This document shows, in pieces, positions 1 through 6,540 of a stretch of DNA of 9,375 nucleotides. This DNA comes from JAEUNX01 sp034004685. Its GTDB lineage: Bacteria > Pseudomonadota > Gammaproteobacteria > Burkholderiales > Rhodocyclaceae. The stretch lies in contig JAVEWG010000070.1 of NCBI GenBank assembly GCA_034004685.1, positions 1 through 9,375 of the forward strand. Reading direction: 5' to 3'. Within the stretch, counting starts at the first letter, position 1. Each line of letters opens with the position of its first letter. Both the position numbers and the translations under genes were made by a program. The notes under the pieces are model-generated. The model had not been told where the DNA came from, ran no database searches, and saw nothing but the letters and a program-made list of their open reading frames with translations.

Positions 1-606
1 GCCCACCCCCAGGAGCGGCCCCTTGAGGGCGGCGGGCAGGCGGGCCAGTTCGTCGCCATCGGCGTGGAGCATCAGGGCATCGTAGCCGAAGGCCCGCCGG
101 TTGAGCACGGCAGTGAGCAGCACCGTCAGCACCAGCCCGGCCCCGGGAATCAGCCACAGGGGCAAGGTGGCCAGAAAGGCCAACAGAAAAACCGCCCCGG
201 CCCCCAGAGCATTGAGGGCGCTGCCCAGGTTACTGCCCCCTCGCCGCAATTCCAGATCGGCGTAATCCCGCCGACCCACCCGCTCCAGGATCAGGGGCAG
301 GGCCACCGCCGCCACCAGCAGCGCCGCCGTGCCATACACCAGGGGCAGGAAGGCCAGGGCCAGGAAGATCTTCACCAACACCGCCACCACCGCCGCAGCG
401 GTGCCGGGCTCCATCAGCCAGGCGCCCACCCAGGGCAAGCCCCCCAGCCCGCCCATCAAGGCGTCCACCAAGGGCGTCCACGCCGCCACCGCCACCCCGG
501 CCCACACCACCAGGGCCGCCAGGGTCGGCCAGATCAGATGCCACAGCACGCCGGGCTGGGCCAGGCTGCGCAGGGAACGGCCAAGGGCCAGGAGCAGGTC
601 ATTCAT
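1..606 (-). CDS. EI24-domain (CysZ/DUF540-like) integral membrane protein, C-terminally partial
   Basis: The first 202 residues are visible; the C-terminus lies beyond base 1. The protein starts at ATG 606-604. An in-frame stop at 618-616 lies four codons upstream, so no earlier start is possible. It is strongly hydrophobic, with helices at about residues 20-43, 69-90, 92-107, and a pair spanning 136-168. A more polar stretch (RRDYADLELRRG, about 112-123) lies between them. After the last pair comes NRRAFGYDALMLHA (about 169-182), which resembles the conserved NxRAFxYDAL segment of EI24 proteins. The family includes the sulfate transporter CysZ, but most betaproteobacterial members have no assigned substrate, so I do not call it cysZ. 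It lies 77 bp downstream of hrpA on the same strand and is probably read from the same transcript. No strong Shine-Dalgarno sequence precedes the start. Family assignment is fairly sure; function is unknown. Confidence 0.8.
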   Translation of the reverse strand, partial: MNDLLLALGRSLRSLAQPGVLWHLIWPTLAALVVWAGVAVAAWTPLVDALMGGLGGLPWVGAWLMEPGTAAAVVAVLVKIFLALAFLPLVYGTAALLVAAVALPLILERVGRRDYADLELRRGGSNLGSALNALGAGAVFLLAFLATLPLWLIPGAGLVLTVLLTAVLNRRAFGYDALMLHADGDELARLPAALKGPLLGVG

Positions 607-683
607 GGGCGTGAATCAAGCTATGGGTCAGGGGATCAAGGCGAATGGTCGGGGCAGTACATGTCAGCCAGACGGGGGCGGCC
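607..683. other. Intergenic gap between hrpA and the EI24 gene
   Basis: These 77 bases lie between the hrpA stop and the EI24 start. I see no strong hairpin with a T-run, no clear promoter and no good ribosome site, so readthrough from hrpA into the EI24 gene is plausible. Confidence 0.4.
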
Positions 684-3600
684 TCAGCGGGGCCGAGCCT
701 CCCAGATCTTTTGCAAACGCTTCACCGAGACCGGCATGGGGGTCTTGAGTTCCTGGGCGTAGAGGCCCACCCGCAACTCCTCCAGCAGCCAGCGGAAATC
801 CTCCAGGGCGGGCTCCACCACCCCGGCCTTGAGCTTGGCCAGGCGTTCCCGCTCCCAGGGCTGGGCCAGGGATTTCCATTCCGCCATGAGCTGGGCGTCC
901 CGGGCCGGGTTGGCCCGCAGTTTATCCACCCGCACCACCGCCCCCTTGAGGTAGCGGGGAAAGTGGGTCAGCCGCTCCCAGGGCTGGGCCACCAGGAAGT
1001 TCCTGGGCATGAGCCCAGCCAACTGGGCCTGGAGGTCCGCCAGTACCTCCGGAAAGTTCTTCAGGTTGGCCAGGCGCTTTTGCAGGGCGCCCTGCTCGGC
1101 GATGAGCTGGCCCGCCAGGCGCATGAACTCCTGGGCCACCAAGGTAACCCGGGGCTTGGCATCCTTGCAGCGTTGCTCGAATTCGGCGGCATTGGCGGGC
1201 AGGGGTAGCAGCAGGCAGGTACGGTCCAGGGTGGCGGCCACCAGTTGGGTCTTCAGCTCCGCCTCGGTGCCGAAGGGGATGAACTGGAGGGCCAGTTCCC
1301 GGATTCCGGGCAGCTTCTCGATGGCCTTCACCGGGTCCTTGAGCTTGAGGGCGAAGAGCCGGGTGAGGCCCTTGCGGTGCACCCGGGCGGCCTCCTCCGG
1401 AGTGTCGAAGGGGCGGATGCTCACCGTGTCCCCCTCATCCTGGAGGGCCGGGAAGCCGATCACCTCCCGCTTGCCCACCTTCACCTCCAGGATTTCCGGC
1501 AGCTCGCCAAAGGTCCAGGCGGTGAGGCCTTCCAGGCTGGCGGGGGCGCTGTCCTCCCGAGGCGTGGCGGCCTGATCCGCCCGCTCCGCCCTGGCGGCAG
1601 GCGCTTCGCCCGGGGCCAGGGGCCGGATCTCCGCCCCGCCCTTGACCTGGGCGGCCTGGAAGGCGGCGGCGATCTGGCCATGAAAGCGGGCCCGCAGTTC
1701 CGCCAGGTTGCGGGACTGGGCCAGCACCCGGCCGTGCTCGTCGGCCACCCGGAAATTCATGAAACAGTGGGCATTGAGATTTTCCGGACGGAAGCTTTCC
1801 ATGGGCAGCTTGAGGCTGACCCGCTCCTCCACGAAGCGCTGCAGGGCCTTCACCAGGGGCTCGCCGGCATCCAGCTCGCCGGCCTCGAAGCGGGCCATGA
1901 AGGCCGCCGCGCTCTCCGCCATGGGCTGGAGACGGTGGCGGTGCTTCTGGGGCACGGTTTTCAGGAGGGCGGTGACCTTCTCCTCCAGGAGCCCCGGCAC
2001 CAGCCATTCGCAGCGGCTGGCGGGAATCTGGTTGAGCATGGCCAAGGGCACCAGCAGGGTTACCCCGTCGTCCGCCTCTCCGGGGGCGTGGAGGTAGGCC
2101 AGCTTGAGCTTCTGGCCCAGCACTTCCAGGTGGGCCGGGAAGCGGTCGGTGGTGATGCCCTCCGCCTCGTGGCGCATGAGCTGGTCCCGGGAGAGGTGGA
2201 GCAGCCTGGGCTCGGCCTTCTCCGCCCCTTTGCGCCACTTCTCGAAGCTGGCCAGATCCACCACCTCCGCCGGGATCTTGGCGTCGTAGAAGGCAAAAAT
2301 CAGTTCCTCGTCCACCAGCACGTCGGGCCGGCGGGACTTGTGCTCCAGGCGCTCGATCTCCGCCACCAGACGCCGGTTGTGAGCCAGGAAGGCCATCCCC
2401 CGGGCCGGCCCCTCGGCGATCTCACCCTCCACCAGGCCCTGGCGGATGAAGATCTCCCGGCACAGGGCCGGGTCCACGTCCCGGTAGGCCACCCCCCGCC
2501 GGCCGTAGAGCTGGATGCCGTGGAGGGTGCCCCGCTCCCAGGCCCGCACCGCCCCCTGGGCCTTTTCCCAGTGGGGCTCGAAAACCTGGCGGCGGACCAG
2601 ATGGGCCCCCACTTCCTCCAGCCATTCCGGCTCCACCCGGGCCAGGCAGCGGCCGAACAGGCGGGAGGTATCCACCAGCTCGGCGCCGACGATCCACTTG
2701 CCCGCCTTCCTGGCCAGGCTGGAGCCGGGATGGGGCCAGAACTTGATGCCCCGGGCCCCCAGATAAGCCCCCGCCTGGGGCCCCGAGGCGTCCTCGACCT
2801 TGCACCCGATGTGCCCCAAAAGCCCCGCCAGCAGGGCTTTGTGGAGGGTTTCATAGTTGGCCGGCTGGGGGTTTTCCTGCCAGCCATGCTCGGCGCACAG
2901 GGCGTGGAGCTGGCCGTGCACGTCCCGCCACTCCCGCAGCCGCAGGTAAGAGAGGAAATTCTGCTTGGCCCAGGCCTTTTGCTTGGCGCTGGATTCGTGG
3001 CGCAGTACCTCGTCCCAGGCCTTCCAGGCATGGAGGAACCACAGGAATTCGGAACGCTGGTCCAGCTCCCCACCCCGGAACCGGGCGTGGGCCTGATCGG
3101 CGGCCCCCTGCTTTTCCGGCGGGCGCTCCCGGGGGTCCTGCACCGACAGGGCGCTGGCGATCACCAAGAGCTCCGCCAGGCAGCCCCGCTCCCGGGCGGC
3201 CAGGAGCATGCGGCCGATCTTGGGGTCCAGGGGCAGCTTGGCCAGCTCCCGGCCGGTGGGGGTGAGCTGCTGATCCTCGTCCACCGCCCCCAGCTCCTGG
3301 AGGAGCTGGTAGCCGTCGGCGATCATCCTGGGCAAGGGCGGGTCGATGAAGGGGAAGTCCTCCACCTCCCCCAGCTTGAGGGACTTCATCCGCAGGATGA
3401 CCCCGGCCAGGGAGGAGCGCAGGATCTCCGGGTCGGTGTGAGGGGTCCGCTGGTTGAAGTCCTCCTCGGCGTATAACCGGAAGCAGATGCCGTCCATCAC
3501 CCGGCCACAGCGGCCAGCCCGCTGCTTGGCGGCGGACTGGGCAATGGGCTCTACCTGGAGCTGCTCCACCTTGTTGCGGTGGGAATAGCGCTTGACCCGG

Positions 3601-4745
3601 GCAAGCCCCGTATCCACCACGTAGCGGATGCCTGGCACGGTCAGCGACGTTTCCGCCACGTTGGTGGCCAGCACCACCCGCCGGCCCTTGCTGGGGGCGA
3701 ATACCCGGGCCTGCTCCTGGGCGGACTGGCGGGCGAAGAGGGGCAGGATCTCGGTAGGCGTGTTGGAAAATGAGGCATGAGGGGCCTTGCGCAAGGCCTC
3801 CGCCGCCTCCCGGATTTCCCGCTCGCCGGGGAGGAACACCAGCACGTCGCCGGGGCCGCTGGCCTGGGCCTCGTCCACCGCGTCCACCAGGGCGTCATAG
3901 AGATCCGGCCCCTTCTTGCGGGGGTCGTCGCTTTCCGCCTCCGCCACCGGGCGGTAACGCACTTCGATGGGGAAGAGCCGGCCGGAAACCTCCATCACCG
4001 GGGCGGGCTTGCCCTGGCGGTCGGCAAAGTGCCGGGCGAAGCGTTCCGCGTCCAGGGTGGCGGAGGTGACAATCACCTTCAGGTCCGGCCGCCGGGGCAG
4101 GAGCTGGCGCAGATAGCCCAGCAGGAAGTCGATGTTGAGGCTGCGCTCGTGGGCCTCGTCGATGATCAGGGTGTCGTAGGCGGAGAGAAGGGGGTCCCCC
4201 TGGGTTTCCGCCAGCAGGATGCCGTCGGTCATCAGCTTCACGTAGCTGCTCGCCGTGAGCCGGTCGGTGAAGCGGATCTTGTACCCCACATGCTGGCCCA
4301 GCTCGGATCTGAGTTCCTGGGCAATGCGGCTGGCGGTGGCCCGGGCGGCGATCCGGCGGGGCTGGGTATGGCCGATCAGGCCCGCCGTCCCCCGGCCCAG
4401 TTCCAGACAGATCTTGGGGAGCTGGGTGGTCTTGCCGGAGCCGGTCTCGCCGCACACGATCACCACCTGGTGGGCGGCGATGGCCTGGGCGATCTCTTCC
4501 CGGCGCTGGTTCACCGGCAGCTCGGGGGGGAACTCCGGCCTGGGCAGGCGAGCTGCCCGCTCGGCCCGGCGGGTGAGGGAGCGGACCAACTCGCCGGCCA
4601 GGACTTCGGGCAACTCCGCCAGCGCCCGGGGGCGGGCCTTCAAGCCCCGCAGGCGGCGCAGCAGGGTCGGCCGGTCGGCGGCCAGGCAGTGGTCCAGCAA
4701 TTGATAGGGGTCGGCCGGCAGGCCGGCGGGCAGAGCATCGGTCAC
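684..4745 (-). CDS. hrpA: ATP-dependent RNA helicase HrpA (DEAH box)
   Basis: This 1353-residue DEAH-box helicase uses ATP to remodel structured RNA in the cytoplasm; in E. coli HrpA acts on mRNA and on stalled, collided ribosomes. Helicase motifs in order are GETGSGKT (Walker A, 99-106), TQPRRIAA (127-134), DEAH (196-199), SAT (228-230), NVAETSLTVPGIRYVVDTG (362-380) and QRAGRCGR (408-415). A winged-helix/HA2 ratchet region follows, with SALSVQDPRERP at about 531-542. Next comes an OB-fold region near 640-715 and a long DUF3418-type C-terminus ending in TPMPVSVKRLQKIW. All motifs are intact. It is slightly longer than the roughly 1300 residues of E. coli HrpA, partly because of an Ala/Pro-rich stretch near 1043-1070. 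The start is GTG at 4745-4743. The next in-frame codon of note upstream is a stop at 4781-4779, which is also the crcB stop, and no ATG lies between. An AGG-containing site sits about 9 nt before the GTG. Confidence 0.97.
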   Translation of the reverse strand: MTDALPAGLPADPYQLLDHCLAADRPTLLRRLRGLKARPRALAELPEVLAGELVRSLTRRAERAARLPRPEFPPELPVNQRREEIAQAIAAHQVVIVCGETGSGKTTQLPKICLELGRGTAGLIGHTQPRRIAARATASRIAQELRSELGQHVGYKIRFTDRLTASSYVKLMTDGILLAETQGDPLLSAYDTLIIDEAHERSLNIDFLLGYLRQLLPRRPDLKVIVTSATLDAERFARHFADRQGKPAPVMEVSGRLFPIEVRYRPVAEAESDDPRKKGPDLYDALVDAVDEAQASGPGDVLVFLPGEREIREAAEALRKAPHASFSNTPTEILPLFARQSAQEQARVFAPSKGRRVVLATNVAETSLTVPGIRYVVDTGLARVKRYSHRNKVEQLQVEPIAQSAAKQRAGRCGRVMDGICFRLYAEEDFNQRTPHTDPEILRSSLAGVILRMKSLKLGEVEDFPFIDPPLPRMIADGYQLLQELGAVDEDQQLTPTGRELAKLPLDPKIGRMLLAARERGCLAELLVIASALSVQDPRERPPEKQGAADQAHARFRGGELDQRSEFLWFLHAWKAWDEVLRHESSAKQKAWAKQNFLSYLRLREWRDVHGQLHALCAEHGWQENPQPANYETLHKALLAGLLGHIGCKVEDASGPQAGAYLGARGIKFWPHPGSSLARKAGKWIVGAELVDTSRLFGRCLARVEPEWLEEVGAHLVRRQVFEPHWEKAQGAVRAWERGTLHGIQLYGRRGVAYRDVDPALCREIFIRQGLVEGEIAEGPARGMAFLAHNRRLVAEIERLEHKSRRPDVLVDEELIFAFYDAKIPAEVVDLASFEKWRKGAEKAEPRLLHLSRDQLMRHEAEGITTDRFPAHLEVLGQKLKLAYLHAPGEADDGVTLLVPLAMLNQIPASRCEWLVPGLLEEKVTALLKTVPQKHRHRLQPMAESAAAFMARFEAGELDAGEPLVKALQRFVEERVSLKLPMESFRPENLNAHCFMNFRVADEHGRVLAQSRNLAELRARFHGQIAAAFQAAQVKGGAEIRPLAPGEAPAARAERADQAATPREDSAPASLEGLTAWTFGELPEILEVKVGKREVIGFPALQDEGDTVSIRPFDTPEEAARVHRKGLTRLFALKLKDPVKAIEKLPGIRELALQFIPFGTEAELKTQLVAATLDRTCLLLPLPANAAEFEQRCKDAKPRVTLVAQEFMRLAGQLIAEQGALQKRLANLKNFPEVLADLQAQLAGLMPRNFLVAQPWERLTHFPRYLKGAVVRVDKLRANPARDAQLMAEWKSLAQPWERERLAKLKAGVVEPALEDFRWLLEELRVGLYAQELKTPMPVSVKRLQKIWEARPR

Positions 4746-4778
4746 AAGGAAAAACCTGTCAGGAAATGGCGGAGGCGG

Positions 4779-5162
4779 TCAGGCGCGCAGCAAGGCCACG
4801 GTCCAGATCCCCAGGCCCGTCATGAGCAGGGATCCCCCCAGGTGGGCCCCGGCCGCCAGGGCCGCCCAGCCATACTGGGTGGTCTGGATGAGGTGGACCA
4901 CTTCCGCCGAGAAGGAGGAAAAGGTGGTGAGCCCCCCCAGAAAGCCGGTGACCACCGCCAGGCGCACCTCCACCGGCAACTCCGGATGCTGGGCGAACAC
5001 TGCCACCGCCACCCCCACCAGATAGCCCCCCAGCAGATTGGCGGTGAGGGTTCCCAGGGGCAGGTGGGCCAGCCAGGGGTTGAGGCGCAGTCCCAGCCAC
5101 CAGCGCAGCAGGGCGCCCAGCATGGCGCCGACGCCAATGGCAAAGATGGCAAGCCAGGGCAT
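4779..5162 (-). CDS. crcB: Fluoride-specific ion channel/exporter CrcB (FluC)
   Basis: A 127-residue small membrane protein of the FluC/CrcB family. These proteins form dual-topology homodimers that let fluoride leave the cytoplasm. Four hydrophobic segments are visible, at about residues 3-20, 36-56, 68-92 and 98-124. Family signatures are present: GALLR (16-20), GTLTANLLGG with the pore-lining Asn42, and GFLGGLTTFSSFSAEV (73-88), which carries the Phe-box residues F81 and F84 and the central Na+-site region. Length is normal and a single full-length copy suffices for a homodimer. The ATG at 5162-5160 has a strong Shine-Dalgarno sequence, AAGGAGG (5173-5167), four bases upstream. The stop lies 33 bp before the hrpA GTG, so the two genes are probably cotranscribed. 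I could not recognise a fluoride riboswitch upstream. Very confident of the family. Confidence 0.96.
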   Translation of the reverse strand: MPWLAIFAIGVGAMLGALLRWWLGLRLNPWLAHLPLGTLTANLLGGYLVGVAVAVFAQHPELPVEVRLAVVTGFLGGLTTFSSFSAEVVHLIQTTQYGWAALAAGAHLGGSLLMTGLGIWTVALLRA

Positions 5163-5247
5163 GGCCCCTCCTTCCCGCGCAAAGGGGCGATTCTAACCCG
5201 GCGGGCAGGCATAATCCCCCGGCCCTCCAACGGATCCCGAGGCCCGC

Positions 5248-5277
5248 TGTAAGGTTTGGCGCCCTGGCCGGGTCTTA
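5248..5277 (+). promoter_or_regulatory. Candidate ECF-type promoter of the sigma/anti-sigma cassette
   Basis: TGTAAGG (5248-5254) and GTCTTA (5272-5277) are separated by 17 bases. A TGTAA-type -35 and a GTC-type -10 at this spacing resemble promoters used by several ECF sigma groups, and many ECF factors drive their own operon. The implied transcript would start about 20 bases before the sigma ATG. This is a match by eye to a loose pattern in GC-rich DNA, so autoregulation is inference. Confidence 0.35.
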
Positions 5278-5279
5278 AG

Positions 5280-5302
5280 GGGTGTACCCAAGGGAGCGTC
5301 CC
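5280..5302 (+). promoter_or_regulatory. Shine-Dalgarno of the sigma gene flanked by two small inverted repeats
   Basis: The ribosome site AAGGGAG (5290-5296) lies eight bases before ATG 5305 and decides that start. Two short inverted repeats sit here: GGGT-GT-ACCC (5280-5289) and GGGA-GCG-TCCC (5292-5302). The second includes most of the Shine-Dalgarno sequence. Four-base stems are weak and may be chance, but they could dampen translation of the sigma factor. Confidence 0.4.
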
Positions 5303-5304
5303 CG

Positions 5305-5823
5305 ATGTTGCTCGACTTCACCCGCAGGCGGCAGTTCGAACAGGTGGTCCGCGCCTACAGCGCGGATCTGTTCCGCTTCGCCTACTGGCTGTGCCGGGAT
5401 CGCTTCGTGGCCGAAGACTTGGTCCAGGAGACTTTCACCCGGGCCTGGCGCAACTGGGACAGCCTGCGGGACAAGAGCGCCCCCAAGCCCTGGCTGCTCA
5501 CCATCCTGCGCCACGAACACGCCCGTATCTATGAACGCAAGCAGTTCGACTACGTGGACGAGGCCCCCGAGGACCTGGAGATTGCCGCCGACCACGACCC
5601 CATCGCCTGGCTGGAGTTGGAGGATCTGGTGGGCCAGTTGCCCCTGTCCCTGCGGGAGCCTTTCCTGCTGCAAGTGCTGGGAGGCTTTTCCTGCGGGGAG
5701 ATCGCCGGGATGCTGGAAACCACCGAGGGCGCGGTGATGGTGCGTCTGACCCGGGCCCGGCAGGCTCTGCGGGGATGGATGGAAGACGCTGGCCAGGGCG
5801 CCGGCAAGCGAGGCAGGACATGA
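5305..5823 (+). CDS. ECF-family RNA polymerase sigma factor
   Basis: A 172-residue sigma-70 family protein with only regions 2 and 4, which defines the ECF class. Region 2 spans about residues 10-78: DLFRFAYWLCRDRFVAEDLV leads into QETFTRAWRNWD (41-52), the part that binds core polymerase and the -10 element. A linker (about 79-103) is followed by region 4 (104-157). LPLSLREPFLLQVLGGFSC begins it, and the helix-turn-helix GEIAGMLETTEGAVMVRLTR (131-150) would read the -35 element. The ATG at 5305 is preceded by AAGGGAG at good spacing, and the first residues fit family N-termini. Its stop overlaps the next gene's start (ATGA), which implies translational coupling to a putative anti-sigma factor. 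The signal and the regulon cannot be read from the sequence. ECF class is certain; the exact subgroup is not assigned. Confidence 0.94.
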   Translation: MLLDFTRRRQFEQVVRAYSADLFRFAYWLCRDRFVAEDLVQETFTRAWRNWDSLRDKSAPKPWLLTILRHEHARIYERKQFDYVDEAPEDLEIAADHDPIAWLELEDLVGQLPLSLREPFLLQVLGGFSCGEIAGMLETTEGAVMVRLTRARQALRGWMEDAGQGAGKRGRT

Positions 5824-6524
5824 ACGGCCCCACTGAATTCAACTGCCTGGACTACCGCCGGGCCAAGCTGGCGGATCCGACCCGGCTGCCAGCCCAGGCG
5901 CGGGCCCATGAAACCGGCTGCCCCCGGTGCCAGGCCTTCGCCCGGCGCATGGACGCCCAGGAAGAGCGGATCGCCCGGGCCCTGGCGGTGCCGGTGCCCG
6001 ACGGCCTGGCGGAGCGGATGCTGCTCGGGGTGCACCGCCGGCGGCCGCCCTGGCGCCTGCTGGCCCTGGCCGCCAGCGTGGTGCTGAGCGTTTCGGTGGG
6101 CCTCCAGTTCTGGCGCGAGGGGCCCCGTCACGACTATGCCCGCTTCGCCATCGAGCACGTGCTTCACGAGCCGGAAGCCTTCACCGACCATCGGTTGGCG
6201 GACCCGGAGCAATTTCGCCACGTGTTGGCCCAGTTCGGCGCCGAATTGAAGGCGCCGGTGGGCAGGATCCGCTACATGAAGCTGTGCCCGGTGCCGGAGG
6301 GTACCGGCTGGCACATCGTGATCGAGACTGAATTCGGCCTGGCCACCCTGCTCCTGATCCCGGGCCAGCACCCCCGGGGAGCCCAGCTGGAAGCAGCCCT
6401 GAGGGGCTACGTGGCCATGGTGGTGCCGGCTGGCCAGGGCTATTTCGCGGTGGTCACCGACTCGGCGGATTCGGTGGCGGCGGTGGCCGGCATGCTCAAG
6501 GAAAGGGTGCGCTGGAAGACCTGA
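5820..6524 (+). CDS. DUF3379-type membrane protein, putative zinc-finger anti-sigma factor
   Basis: This 234-residue protein is encoded directly after the sigma gene. I place the start at ATG 5820, which overlaps the sigma stop as ATGA and follows an AGGCAGG ribosome site. A start at 5775 is possible in the same frame but would run 49 bases into the sigma gene. The N-terminal cytoplasmic part has C9 and the motif H30-x3-C34-x2-C37 (HETGCPRC), the ligand pattern of zinc-binding anti-sigma domains. A single membrane helix spans about residues 79-98 (LLALAASVVLSVSVGLQF), preceded by the positive cluster HRRR. The remaining 135 residues would be periplasmic and resemble DUF3379, a domain of unknown function often found next to ECF sigma genes. 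Layout and context imply that it holds the sigma factor at the membrane until an envelope signal arrives. That role is inferred, not shown. Confidence 0.82.
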   Translation: MNGPTEFNCLDYRRAKLADPTRLPAQARAHETGCPRCQAFARRMDAQEERIARALAVPVPDGLAERMLLGVHRRRPPWRLLALAASVVLSVSVGLQFWREGPRHDYARFAIEHVLHEPEAFTDHRLADPEQFRHVLAQFGAELKAPVGRIRYMKLCPVPEGTGWHIVIETEFGLATLLLIPGQHPRGAQLEAALRGYVAMVVPAGQGYFAVVTDSADSVAAVAGMLKERVRWKT

Positions 6525-6540
6525 ACCGGCGCCCCGACGC
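6525..6540. other. 16-bp convergent gap with a weak inverted repeat
   Basis: The DUF3379 gene (plus strand) and the phosphodiesterase gene (minus strand) end 16 bases apart. GGCG-CCCCGA-CGCC (6528-6541) could form a four-pair stem, but there is no T-tract on either strand. It is too weak to call an intrinsic terminator. Termination may be Rho-dependent or lie inside the facing gene. Confidence 0.3.

Larger units (their letters stand above)
5163..5304. promoter_or_regulatory. Divergent intergenic control region between crcB and the ECF sigma gene
   Basis: This 142-bp gap separates divergently read genes, so it must hold the start signals for crcB (leftward) and the sigma cassette (rightward). 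On the crcB side there is AAGGAGG at 5173-5167 and a TAGAAT box (5195-5190, minus strand) that could be a sigma-70 -10 element, but no good -35 lies at the expected distance. No GGCGATGG...CGCC-type fluoride riboswitch core is recognisable. The sigma-side elements are listed separately. Confidence 0.5.

Noticed and set aside
64..762. 232-codon open frame on the plus strand opposite the EI24 gene
   Set aside because: The translation is Gln/Gly/His/Pro-rich and disordered, while the opposite strand encodes a coherent membrane protein.
1245..3476. 743-codon open frame on the plus strand opposite hrpA
   Set aside because: It lies fully antisense to a clear helicase whose motifs are all intact. 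Its translation is rich in Gly, His, Gln, Leu and Pro with no domain, as expected from the complement of GC-biased codons.
4755..4763. CCTG-T-CAGG inverted repeat between crcB and hrpA as a terminator or operator
   Set aside because: The stem is four pairs with a one-base loop, which is sterically poor. It also coincides with the hrpA ribosome-site region, so chance is likelier.
3777..5252. 491-codon open frame on the plus strand across the hrpA start and crcB
   Set aside because: It spans two genuine minus-strand genes and their gap and shows no family features; it is a codon-bias artefact.
5775..5819. Earlier in-frame ATG for the DUF3379 protein
   Set aside because: The ATG at 5820 has a better ribosome site and the typical ATGA overlap. 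The extra 15 residues (rich in Arg, Gly and Gln) precede the family-like N-terminus.
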